Of a DNA stretch of 64,000 bases, positions 42,502 to 50,637 are shown piece by piece (the first letter of the stretch is position 1; each line of letters begins with the position of its first letter). The translations under genes were made by a program, and so were the position numbers. The notes below the pieces were generated by a model, which made no database searches, was not told the origin of the DNA, and saw only the letters and a list, made by a program, of their open reading frames with translations. This DNA is from Metabacillus arenae (GTDB lineage: Bacteria; Bacillota; Bacilli; Bacillales; Bacillaceae). The stretch is from NCBI RefSeq assembly GCF_014773385.1, contig NZ_JACXAI010000019.1, forward strand, positions 57,948-121,947, given 5' to 3'.

Positions 42502-43173
42502 TTGGTATCATATGAATTAATAAAAAAGAAAAACCTACATTTGAATTTTCACCATATATCTGATCGTCATTTTCAAGAATTCGGGAAAATTATTGAAAAC
42601 TATGACGTTGAAGAGTTAAAAACACAAATGGAAAAAACAGATATTCCTCAAGAAGGAAATCGTTATGTAGCATCTGATTCTCAATTGGAAAGTACAAAAT
42701 TTAAAGGGGAAATTCAAACTAGCTTCTATGGAAACATGCCAGTTCAAATTGGTTATTGCAATGGCAGAAATTCTACATTAAATGGCCTGGAATACCATAA
42801 GGGCAGCGAGATTAATATTGCGATTACTGACCTGGTCCTATTATTAGGCAGAGTACAAGATATCGAAAATTGCTGTTATAATGCCAATGATGTATCCGCT
42901 TTCTTCATTCCTGCGGGCACAGTTTTAGAACTATATGGAACAACCCTTCATTTTGCACCATGTAAGGTGGAAGAAATTGGGTTTAAGACAATTGTTATTT
43001 TACCTGAAGGAACAAACCAACCTCTTGAAGAGGAGTTTAAAAAATACACTCCTGAAGATCGACTGTTGTTTATGAGAAATAAATGGTTAATAGCCCATCC
43101 TGAACGTGATGTTCTTATTAATAAAGGGGCTTATCCAGGCATTAAAGGAGAAAATATAGAAGTTTACTATTAG
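42502..43173 (+). CDS. DUF4867 family protein of the SFT pathway
   Basis: 223-residue protein of the DUF4867 family. The core YNANDVSAFFIPAGTVLELYG then TTLHFAPC resembles a cupin-like sugar-binding fold with possible metal ligands (Glu, His). Members are repeatedly found in sulfoquinovose clusters of Firmicutes. I infer that it helps handle sulfoquinovose, as isomerase or mutarotase; a second candidate isomerase lies at 48461, and the sequence alone does not say which one converts sulfoquinovose to sulfofructose. TTG 42502 is chosen because AAAAAGGAG ends 10 bases before it; a longer reading from 42454 would run through the terminator hairpin. Confidence 0.82.
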   Translation: MVSYELIKKKNLHLNFHHISDRHFQEFGKIIENYDVEELKTQMEKTDIPQEGNRYVASDSQLESTKFKGEIQTSFYGNMPVQIGYCNGRNSTLNGLEYHKGSEINIAITDLVLLLGRVQDIENCCYNANDVSAFFIPAGTVLELYGTTLHFAPCKVEEIGFKTIVILPEGTNQPLEEEFKKYTPEDRLLFMRNKWLIAHPERDVLINKGAYPGIKGENIEVYY

Positions 43174-43194
43174 CAGGCAGGGAGGTTTTTATAG

Positions 43195-44976
43195 ATGGGC
43201 GATCAAAATATAGTATTTACATTACTTTCATGTATATTTTTTATGGTAGTAATGGGAATATGGACATACAAGAAGACTAAAGGGTCAAATTCAACAACAG
43301 AAGGCTACTTTTTAGCAGGCCGGGGTTTATCAGGTGGTTTTATTGCGGGGGCATTAATATTAACGAACTTATCTGCTGAACAAATGGTTGGTTTAAATGG
43401 GCAATCGTATAGTGCGAATATGACCAATATGGCATGGGAAGTTACAGCAATATTAGCGATCGTTATTATGACATTAATCTTATTGCCACGCTATTTAGGA
43501 GGCGCTTTTACAACTTTGCCTCAATTTTTAAGGGACCGTTTCGATGAAGGGGTTAGAAGACTGGCTGTCCTGTTATTTATGCTGGGTTATGTGCTGGTTA
43601 CAATTCCTTCAACCTTATATTCTGGTGCATTAGCCGTCATGCAATTGTTTGATGTGCCTGGTTTGTTTGGTATTTCCTCCACACAATCCATTTGGTTAAT
43701 GGTATGGATAATTGGTATTATCGGCGGAGTCTTTGCGATATTCGGAGGAATGAAAGCGATTGCTGTTTCTGATACCTTTATTGGAGTCGGTTTATTGGTA
43801 GTGTGTACACTGATTCCAGCTATCGCTTTATTCCAGTTAGGGGATGGAAGCATTTTTGAGGGGTTTAAAACAATTTCAACAAGAAGCCCTGAGAAATTAA
43901 ATGCTGTTGGCTCAAGTACAGATGCAGTACCATTTGCTACAATTTTTACCGGAATGATTTGGGCAAACCTGTTTTATTGGGGTACGAACCAATATGCGAT
44001 TCAACGTACTCTTGGAGCTGCTAATCTCGCGGAAGGCCAAAAAGGTGTTTTGTATACTGGATTTTTTAAATTATTAGTTCCGGTCTTTATGATGATCCCT
44101 GGTATTATTGCTTTCCATTTGTATGGAGGAGATCTAAATCCAGTCGATCTAGCTTTTCCTACTTTGGTCGCCAATATATTACCTTGGTATTTACAAGGCT
44201 TTTTCTTACTTGTCCTTCTTGGAGCTGTATTTAGTACATTCAATGCCTTGATTAACTCTGCGGCAACCATGTTTGCCTTAGATGTTGTCCAGCCATTAAA
44301 ACCGCATATTTCTGACGAAAAACTGCTCAGATTAAGTAAATGGTTTGGAGCAGCATTAGCGATAATAAGTTTCTGTGTATCCCCGTTATTAATGTATGCA
44401 CCAGATGGCTTATGGGAATTAATCCGTCGTTTTACAGGATTCTTTAACATTCCAGTCATTGCTGTTGTTTTAATTGGGATATTTGCTAAGAGAGTTCCAC
44501 CGATAGCAGCAAAAATTGCCATTGTCTTCCATGTCATTGTTTATTATATGCTGGTATGGGGCACGAACCATTTATTTGGATTCAAGGTAGAAATTAACTT
44601 TATTCATATTTATGCGATTCTATTCTTTACTGAAGTAGCAATGATGTTAATTATTGGAAAAATTATCCCTGCAAAAGAAGGGTGGAGTTTTACTCCAAAG
44701 CCAAAAGTAGATATGCAGCCATGGAAATATGCATTATGTGTTTCCATCATTTTAATCGGGTTAATGTTTAGTTTCTATATTGTTTTCTCACCGATAGGTT
44801 TAGCTTATAGTGAAGCCATCGTATCTCCTTATTTCTGGCCGGCACTGCTTGGTTTGGCAGCCGTAACAGCCATATTAGCTTATATTTCTGTGAAGAAATG
44901 GAATGAAAAATATAGGAACTACGTGAAAAAACAAATTACACCTGCTAAGGCAGATCAATCGAAATATACAGCGTGA
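43195..44976 (+). CDS. SSS-family sodium/solute symporter, probable sulfoquinovose importer
   Basis: 593-residue sodium:solute symporter (SglT/YidK type) with about 14 membrane helices. Motifs: EGYFLAGRGLSGGFIAGAL near the N-terminus, NLSAEQMVGLNGQ, and the FWGTNQYAIQR-like segment YWGTNQYAIQRTLGA. AGGGAGG lies 9 bases before ATG. Its place between the DUF4867 and sulfoquinovosidase genes points to import of sulfoquinovose or its glycosides; in E. coli a different transporter family does this job. The substrate is inferred from context only. Confidence 0.87.
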   Translation: MGDQNIVFTLLSCIFFMVVMGIWTYKKTKGSNSTTEGYFLAGRGLSGGFIAGALILTNLSAEQMVGLNGQSYSANMTNMAWEVTAILAIVIMTLILLPRYLGGAFTTLPQFLRDRFDEGVRRLAVLLFMLGYVLVTIPSTLYSGALAVMQLFDVPGLFGISSTQSIWLMVWIIGIIGGVFAIFGGMKAIAVSDTFIGVGLLVVCTLIPAIALFQLGDGSIFEGFKTISTRSPEKLNAVGSSTDAVPFATIFTGMIWANLFYWGTNQYAIQRTLGAANLAEGQKGVLYTGFFKLLVPVFMMIPGIIAFHLYGGDLNPVDLAFPTLVANILPWYLQGFFLLVLLGAVFSTFNALINSAATMFALDVVQPLKPHISDEKLLRLSKWFGAALAIISFCVSPLLMYAPDGLWELIRRFTGFFNIPVIAVVLIGIFAKRVPPIAAKIAIVFHVIVYYMLVWGTNHLFGFKVEINFIHIYAILFFTEVAMMLIIGKIIPAKEGWSFTPKPKVDMQPWKYALCVSIILIGLMFSFYIVFSPIGLAYSEAIVSPYFWPALLGLAAVTAILAYISVKKWNEKYRNYVKKQITPAKADQSKYTA

Positions 44977-44994
44977 TGGACGAGGAGGATAAAA

Positions 44995-47031
44995 ATGCAA
45001 AATACCCTATTAGATACAAAGTTAGTGATAAATAAAATCGAATCAGGATTCGAGGTCTATCTTAATCATGTTCTCCTGCTTCGTCATACTAAGGATCATC
45101 CCATCCTATTTGTTGGTCGCGGGGAAGAAAAAATTGATATGTATCGTGGGAATTTCGATATTCAGGATTACGTCATTGAACGTATCCCGCTTAAATATGC
45201 TGAAATGAACGAAAATAACAATGAATGTACGATTGATTTTTCAAATGGTGATAGCGGAGAGGTCCTATTAAATCTCTCAATGAAAATAGAAAAAGGTCGC
45301 TTGAAAATGGACTATACGAAAAAGGATGTTCGTATAAATCGATTCTGGTTAAGAATTGCGGCAAATCCAGATGAAAAAATTTATGGGTGTGGTGAACAAC
45401 TTTCCTATTTTAATCTGCGAGGGAAGAACTTTCCTTTATGGACTTCTGAACCTGGAGTGGGAAGAAACAAAAATACGTATGTTACTTGGCAGGCGGATGT
45501 GAAAGACAAAGCTGGCGGAGATTATTACAATACAAATTTTCCTCAACCAACGTATGTATCAAGTCAAAAATATTACTGTCATTCTGAAACAACCGCATAT
45601 GCTGATTTTGATTTTCGTCATCCAGAATTCCATGAACTCCAAATTTGGGAAGTCCCTAAATCTTTGGTATTTGAAACAGCAGAAACGTATATTGAGCTTG
45701 TTGAAAAGATTTCGAATTTGTTTGGTAAACAGCCTGAATTGCCAGAATGGGTATATGATGGAGTGATTTTAGGGATTCAGGGTGGAACTGAGATTGTCGA
45801 GAAGAAACTTGAAAAAGCGCTTGCTGCTGGAATGAAGATTTCAGGTGTTTGGTGCCAAGATTGGCAAGGCAAGCGGATTACTTCATTTGGTAAGCGCTTA
45901 ATGTGGAACTGGAAATGGAATGAGGAAGAGTATCCTGAATTAGATAAAAAGATTCCGGAATGGAAAGAAAACGGGATTCGCTTTTTAGGCTATATCAATC
46001 CATATGTAGCAATTGAAGGCGATTTGTATAAGGAAGCCGAAGAAAAGGGCTACTTGGCATTAGACAACCAAGGGGAAATCTATTTAGTCGATTTTGGCGA
46101 GTTCTATTGCGGGGTTGTCGATTTTACAAATGAAGAGGCTTGCGAATGGTATAAGCAAGTCATTAAGGAAAACATGATTGACTTTGGCATAGATGGCTGG
46201 ATGGCGGACTTTGGTGAATATTTGCCAACAGATGTAGTCCTTAAGAATGGCGTTGATGCACGAATGATGCATAATGCATGGCCGACTATGTGGGCAAAAA
46301 TCAATTACGAGGCTGTATCTGAAGCAGGAAAATTAGGCGAAGTCGTTTATTTCATGCGTGCTGGATATACAGGAGTTCAAAAATATTGTACGATGCTTTG
46401 GGGCGGTGACCAAAGCGTTGATTGGACACTAGATGATGGGTTAGCATCAGTTATTCCTGCAGCACTTTCTTCAGGCATGATAGGCTGCGGTTTGCATCAC
46501 AGTGATATCGGCGGATACACAAGCTTGCACGGAAATAAACGATCCAAGGAATTGTTAATGAGATGGTCGGAAATGGGTGCCTTCACGCCAATGATGAGAA
46601 CACATGAAGGAAATCGTCCTGACGATTGTTTTCAATTTGATGATGACCAAGAATCACTAGAGCATTTAGCGAGAATGACGAACATTTTTGTCACCCTTGC
46701 TCCATATACAAAATCATTGGTAAAGCTTAATTCGGAACGCGGCATTCCAGTACAACGCCCGCTGTTTATGCATTACGAAAAGGATGAAACAGCCTATGAT
46801 CTTAAATATCAATATTTATATGGAGAGGATCTATTGGTAGCACCCGTACACCAAGAAAAGCAGAGTAAATGGGAAGTTTACTTGCCGGAAGATAAGTGGG
46901 TGCATTTATGGAGCGGGCAGGAATACTCTGGGGGATATGCTGCCGTAGAAGCGCCGATTGGCTATCCGCCTGTTTTCTACCGCAAAGATTCAAAGTGGAA
47001 AGAGTTGTTTTTAAAAGTATCTAACATCTAA
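44995..47031 (+). CDS. sftG: Sulfoquinovosidase, GH31 (YihQ-like)
   Basis: 678-residue glycoside hydrolase that releases sulfoquinovose from sulfolipid-derived glycosides. It is the same length as E. coli YihQ, and the key positions fall at the same numbers: nucleophile D405 (MADFGEYLP), acid/base D472 (WGGDQSVDW), and the sulfonate-binding set Q288 (CQDW), R301 and W304 (GKRLMWNW) and Y508 (SDIGGYTS). This goes beyond a generic alpha-glucosidase call. No signal peptide, so it acts inside the cell after import. A GAGGAG site precedes ATG, and a strong terminator follows. It anchors the functional reading of the whole cluster. Confidence 0.94.
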   Translation: MQNTLLDTKLVINKIESGFEVYLNHVLLLRHTKDHPILFVGRGEEKIDMYRGNFDIQDYVIERIPLKYAEMNENNNECTIDFSNGDSGEVLLNLSMKIEKGRLKMDYTKKDVRINRFWLRIAANPDEKIYGCGEQLSYFNLRGKNFPLWTSEPGVGRNKNTYVTWQADVKDKAGGDYYNTNFPQPTYVSSQKYYCHSETTAYADFDFRHPEFHELQIWEVPKSLVFETAETYIELVEKISNLFGKQPELPEWVYDGVILGIQGGTEIVEKKLEKALAAGMKISGVWCQDWQGKRITSFGKRLMWNWKWNEEEYPELDKKIPEWKENGIRFLGYINPYVAIEGDLYKEAEEKGYLALDNQGEIYLVDFGEFYCGVVDFTNEEACEWYKQVIKENMIDFGIDGWMADFGEYLPTDVVLKNGVDARMMHNAWPTMWAKINYEAVSEAGKLGEVVYFMRAGYTGVQKYCTMLWGGDQSVDWTLDDGLASVIPAALSSGMIGCGLHHSDIGGYTSLHGNKRSKELLMRWSEMGAFTPMMRTHEGNRPDDCFQFDDDQESLEHLARMTNIFVTLAPYTKSLVKLNSERGIPVQRPLFMHYEKDETAYDLKYQYLYGEDLLVAPVHQEKQSKWEVYLPEDKWVHLWSGQEYSGGYAAVEAPIGYPPVFYRKDSKWKELFLKVSNI

Positions 47032-47046
47032 ATCGTTATTTATTAT

Positions 47047-47078
47047 GGTTGTTGAAGATTTTCAACAGCCTTTTTTTA
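47047..47078 (+). terminator. Terminator after the sulfoquinovosidase gene
   Basis: GGTTGTTGAA pairs with TTCAACAGCC (one mismatch-like pair) and is followed by TTTTTTT, about 15 bases past the stop. Confidence 0.82.
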
Positions 47079-47110
47079 TATAGCTGGAACAAAGAATATA
47101 CTTGAATTAA

Positions 47111-47138
47111 AAGATAGTAATGTATGTTATAATAGTTA
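47111..47138. promoter_or_regulatory. Shared motif upstream of the first GntR gene
   Basis: AAGATAGTAATGTAT followed by TTATAATAGTTATGA recurs, with few changes, at 48388-48421 just before the isomerase-like gene. The repetition and rough symmetry suggest an operator used by one of the cluster regulators. A TATAAT box at 47127 lies within it. Confidence 0.45.
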
Positions 47139-47282
47139 TGATGAAAGTAGAATAGAATTGAAAAAATGAATCTATTATTATGGAAGAACAAGGAAAATAG
47201 GTGTGAACGATTGCAGGTTTATCATGTATTTTAATAGGCAAAATAGTTTATTTCAGACAGTAAACAGAAGGGAGATATATAA

Positions 47283-48011
47283 TTGGCAAGTATGGTTGAT
47301 CCTAACAAGAATATTTCATTATATCTTCAGGTAAAAGATATTCTTATTAAACGCATTCAAGAAAAGGTATGGGCTCCTAATACATTGATTCCTACTGAAC
47401 AAGAATTAATGGAGGAGTTTAATGTAAGTCGAACAACTCTGCGGCAGGCTATATCTATGCTTGTGCAGGATGGTCTATTAGAGAAAAGGCAAGGAAAAGG
47501 AACAATTGTAAAGTCACAACAGTTAACGGGGAATGGAAGACTGAAGGGCTTTGCAGAAGAAGCGACTGAAAAAGGGTTAACGCCCAATTCGAAATTACTG
47601 CGAGCGGAATTTAAAAATGATTTGTATCATGAAAAATCTATGCTGAATATCCCAGAGGATGAAGAAATTTTAGTGATTGAGCGGATTCGTTTTGCGGACC
47701 AGGTCCCAATTGCTATTGAGCGGACTTGTTGGCCTTCTCAGATTGGAAAATTGTTCATTAATTTGGATCTGGATAGCGCAAAGTTCTATGAAATCCTAGA
47801 AAGCAACGACATTATTCTGAAGCGCGCACAAGAGAAGATTTCTGCTATTAATGCGACATTATTTGAAGCGGACTTACTTGGAATACGCGGTGGCGAAGCA
47901 ATGCTGGAGACGGAAAGGTTAAGCTTTGGTCTTGACGATAGACCCATTGAATTTTCAACCATTAAGTTTCGCAGTGATAAATACCATTATAATATTGAAC
48001 TTACGAGATAA
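47283..48011 (+). CDS. GntR/HutC family regulator 1 of the sulfoquinovose cluster
   Basis: 242-residue regulator: winged helix (ELMEEFNVSRTTLRQAISML then VQDGLLEKRQGKGT) followed by a UTRA ligand-binding domain (ERIRFADQVPIAIERTCW, then IRGGEAMLETERLSF). Start TTG 47283 follows GGGAG. It is very similar over its whole length to the second GntR gene at 49868, so the two are paralogs from a duplication. It likely binds the palindromes at promoters 1 and 2 and is released by a pathway sugar phosphate or sulfonated sugar (inference). Confidence 0.9.
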   Translation: MASMVDPNKNISLYLQVKDILIKRIQEKVWAPNTLIPTEQELMEEFNVSRTTLRQAISMLVQDGLLEKRQGKGTIVKSQQLTGNGRLKGFAEEATEKGLTPNSKLLRAEFKNDLYHEKSMLNIPEDEEILVIERIRFADQVPIAIERTCWPSQIGKLFINLDLDSAKFYEILESNDIILKRAQEKISAINATLFEADLLGIRGGEAMLETERLSFGLDDRPIEFSTIKFRSDKYHYNIELTR

Positions 48012-48040
48012 ACTGCAAGACAAATATGATTTTAACAATT

Positions 48041-48070
48041 GGACAGTGATTTTTTCATTGTCCTTTTCTG
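48041..48070 (+). terminator. Terminator after the first GntR gene
   Basis: GGACAGTG pairs with CATTGTCC (one G-T pair) and is followed by TTTTCTG. Confidence 0.65.
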
Positions 48071-48151
48071 ATTTATGAAGTAACCGGAAGGGCACTATTT
48101 TTGGATCCAATCATTAATTGGTGATATTTTTGAAAAAAATGCAGAAAACAC

Positions 48152-48220
48152 TTGAAATATTGTAGACGGTTTCATATGATAGTATTAAAGGTACCTACTT
48201 TTTATATAAAGGTAACTATG
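48152..48220 (+). promoter_or_regulatory. Promoter 2 of the sulfoquinovose cluster: SigA boxes, cre, GntR-type operator
   Basis: -35 TTGAAA (48152), 17-base spacer, -10 TATGAT (48175). The spacer carries TGTAGACGGTTTCA (48161-48174), a cre match with the same single deviation as in promoter 1. Downstream, TACCTACTTTTTA and TAAAGGTAACTA form an imperfect palindrome like that of promoter 1. Confidence 0.75.
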
Positions 48221-48387
48221 TTTTAGGGATGATCTTCGTTTTTCATGTAAGTGTACAAATTTCATCATGCCTTAAACATGAAGAAGTTCTATACCAATTA
48301 GGATTGGGAAAGGATATTTATCAAAAGCAAGAAACTTTGAAGATAATCTAAGTGAAATATGGTAGTATCAGCGTTTTTACGCAATCA

Positions 48388-48421
48388 AAGATAGTGATGT
48401 ATATTATTATTATAGTGATGA
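48388..48421. promoter_or_regulatory. Second copy of the AAGATAGT motif
   Basis: AAGATAGTGATGTAT then TTATTATTATAGTGATGA, close to the motif at 47111. It ends 40 bases before the start of the isomerase-like gene and so lies within the leader of promoter 2. Confidence 0.4.
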
Positions 48422-48460
48422 ATAGTCACTAGTAGTAATATGAGAAAAGGAGAAATGTTG

Positions 48461-49801
48461 ATGTCAAACACAGTCATTTTATATCTTCCAATTGGAAGAA
48501 AAACATTTGATCTAGAAGCAGCAGAAATGTATCGCAGCCAAAGTATGAAATGGCTGCAGGAAAGCGGCCATACAATTGTAGCACCGAATGAAATCCTCAC
48601 TTCGGTAGAGGAGCTTCAACATTTTTTGGAAACAGTGGCTTCCACTGAAATAGATACCGTTTTGTATCAAAGTGTAACATTTGCAGATGGGGAATTCATG
48701 GTTAAGGCGTTAGAGTTTTTTAGAGACCCAGTTATTGTCTGGTCGGTTCGCGAGCCGAGTGTTGGCGGGCGTTTACGATTAAATTCGTTAACGGGTGGCA
48801 ATAGCACAAGCAATGTGCTCCGCAATCACCGTCATCCGTTTTCATTCGTTTTTGGAAATCCAGATGAAGAGAAGCTGCAAAAAGAATTGCTGCAAAAATT
48901 TGATGTCATGCGAGTTCTTAAATCTTTATCTCAATTAAAAATTGGGGTTGTTGGAGAGTACCCGCCTGGATTCTTTTTCTCAGATGCAAACGAGGGTGAA
49001 CTAAAAGAAGCGTTAGGCGTAACTCTCCATAAGATGGATTTGCAAGAAGCGTTCAGAAAATGTGCAGAGCTTCCCGAAGAAGAATGGATTGGTGAAATTG
49101 ACCGGGCCCAGCAGCAAGTAATAGGCCTTAATCGTGAGGATGAGACGGTTCAAAAATTCGCCCAGTTCTCAAGCTACATTAAAAAACAAATCAAGGAAGA
49201 AGAGATTAAGTCAATCGCCATGAGGTGTTGGCCGGACTTTTTCAATGATTTAGGAGCGGCCCCATGCTCCGTGCTTTCACAGTTTACTGAGGATGGAATG
49301 GTATCTTCATGTGAATCCGATATTCATGGCTCAGTTTCCATGTATCTTTTACGGGAATTAACCGGCGGAAATGCACCATATTTAGGAGACTTGGTCCATG
49401 TAGACGAGGAAAAAAACTCAGTTGTTTTTTGGCATTGCGGAGCTGGAGCGTACTCACTTGCTCATCCTTCTACAGGAGCTACAGCTGGCTTACATCCAAA
49501 CCGTAAGATGGGGTTTGCGATGGATTTTGGTTTAAAGGCAGGGGAAGTGACAATTTTCCGAGTAAGCCATACACCAGACGGGTATCGACTTCTTGTTATG
49601 AAAGGGAACGCACTTGATGTGGAACAGCCTTTTAGCGGCACCTCTGTAGAAGTAGCATTAACGACGGATGTTACAAGTACACTTTATGACCTAATGAATT
49701 CGGGCTATGAGCCTCACTTTGCATTAGTATATGGTGACGTAACGAAACAGCTAATCGAACTTGGCCGGCTGCTTCATTTAGAAACAAACGTTTTTATCTA
49801 A
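48461..49801 (+). CDS. L-fucose/L-arabinose isomerase-like protein, candidate sulfoquinovose isomerase
   Basis: 446-residue protein of the COG2407 fucose-isomerase-like fold. The C-terminal half has the metal/substrate region: CWPDFFNDLGAAPCSVLSQF, ESDIHGSVSMYLLRELTGG, and HCGAGAYSLAH with conserved Glu, Asp and His. The fold catalyses aldose-ketose conversion, so interconversion of sulfoquinovose and sulfofructose is the natural role in this cluster. ATG 48461 lies 8 bases after AAAAGGAG. First gene behind promoter 2, followed by the second GntR gene. The DUF4867 protein competes for the same function. Confidence 0.82.
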   Translation: MSNTVILYLPIGRKTFDLEAAEMYRSQSMKWLQESGHTIVAPNEILTSVEELQHFLETVASTEIDTVLYQSVTFADGEFMVKALEFFRDPVIVWSVREPSVGGRLRLNSLTGGNSTSNVLRNHRHPFSFVFGNPDEEKLQKELLQKFDVMRVLKSLSQLKIGVVGEYPPGFFFSDANEGELKEALGVTLHKMDLQEAFRKCAELPEEEWIGEIDRAQQQVIGLNREDETVQKFAQFSSYIKKQIKEEEIKSIAMRCWPDFFNDLGAAPCSVLSQFTEDGMVSSCESDIHGSVSMYLLRELTGGNAPYLGDLVHVDEEKNSVVFWHCGAGAYSLAHPSTGATAGLHPNRKMGFAMDFGLKAGEVTIFRVSHTPDGYRLLVMKGNALDVEQPFSGTSVEVALTTDVTSTLYDLMNSGYEPHFALVYGDVTKQLIELGRLLHLETNVFI

Positions 49802-49867
49802 GAATGAAGGGTTGTTACTTCCACTTAGTAACTGGAATCTTTAATTGTTGAAGGGGGTTTTTAATAA

Positions 49868-50599
49868 GTGGGAAGTAATTTCGAGCCTGCCAAAAATATT
49901 TCACTATATATACAAATTAAAGACACGATGATCAAACGGATTCAAGAAAAAGAATGGCCAGCGAATTCAATGATTCCAACTGAAAATGAATTGATGGCAG
50001 AGTTCAATGTGAGCCGAACTACAATACGACAAGCAGTTTCTATACTTGTCCAAGAAGGAATCTTAGAGAAAAAGCAGGGAAAAGGGACCATTATAAAGCC
50101 CAGCGTTTTTGTAGGAAGCTTGGGAAAGCTAAAAGGATTTGCGGAGGAAGCCATTGAGAATGGGATCTATCCAAGTTCTAAATTATTGTTTGTTAAAACT
50201 AGTAATAATTTAAAGTATGAAAGTTCGATGCTTAAACTACCAAAGGAAGAAGAAATCGTTGTGATTGAACGTCTGCGTTTTGCGAATCAGACACCTATTG
50301 CAATTGAACGCTCATGTTGGCCGTATTGTATTGGGAAAATGTTGATTGATCAGGATTTAAATGGTGCAACATTTTACGAAATTCTAGAGGGAAATGGTAT
50401 TACTCTAAAACATGCAAAAGAGAAAATTACTGCGATTAATGCGACTCTATTAGAGGCAGATTTGCTTGGAATCCGAGGTGGTCAGGCCTTATTACAAATG
50501 GAAAGGCTCAGTTATGGGAATGAAGATAGACCGATAGAATATACAACGACAAAATTCTGTAGTGACAAATATCATTACAATATTGAACTTATGAGGTAA
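49868..50599 (+). CDS. GntR/HutC family regulator 2 of the sulfoquinovose cluster
   Basis: 243-residue paralog of the regulator at 47283: the same winged helix (MAEFNVSRTTIRQAVSILVQ, KKQGKGTI) and UTRA domain (ERLRFANQTPIAIERSCW, IRGGQALLQMERLSYG). Start GTG 49868 follows GGGGGTTT. It sits between the isomerase-like and dehydrogenase genes, within the second operon, so it is probably autoregulated. The recognition helices differ only in a few residues, so both proteins may bind the same operators, perhaps as rivals responding to different ligands (inference). Confidence 0.9.
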   Translation: MGSNFEPAKNISLYIQIKDTMIKRIQEKEWPANSMIPTENELMAEFNVSRTTIRQAVSILVQEGILEKKQGKGTIIKPSVFVGSLGKLKGFAEEAIENGIYPSSKLLFVKTSNNLKYESSMLKLPKEEEIVVIERLRFANQTPIAIERSCWPYCIGKMLIDQDLNGATFYEILEGNGITLKHAKEKITAINATLLEADLLGIRGGQALLQMERLSYGNEDRPIEYTTTKFCSDKYHYNIELMR

Positions 50600-50637
50600 A
50601 TGAGTCCAACTAAAATGAACGTTAAGGAGTGGAGAAC

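Noticed and set aside
44001..44537. 178-codon minus-strand frame and similar long antisense frames over gntP, the symporter and the dehydrogenase
   Set aside because: All lie opposite well-supported family genes and have no ribosome sites.
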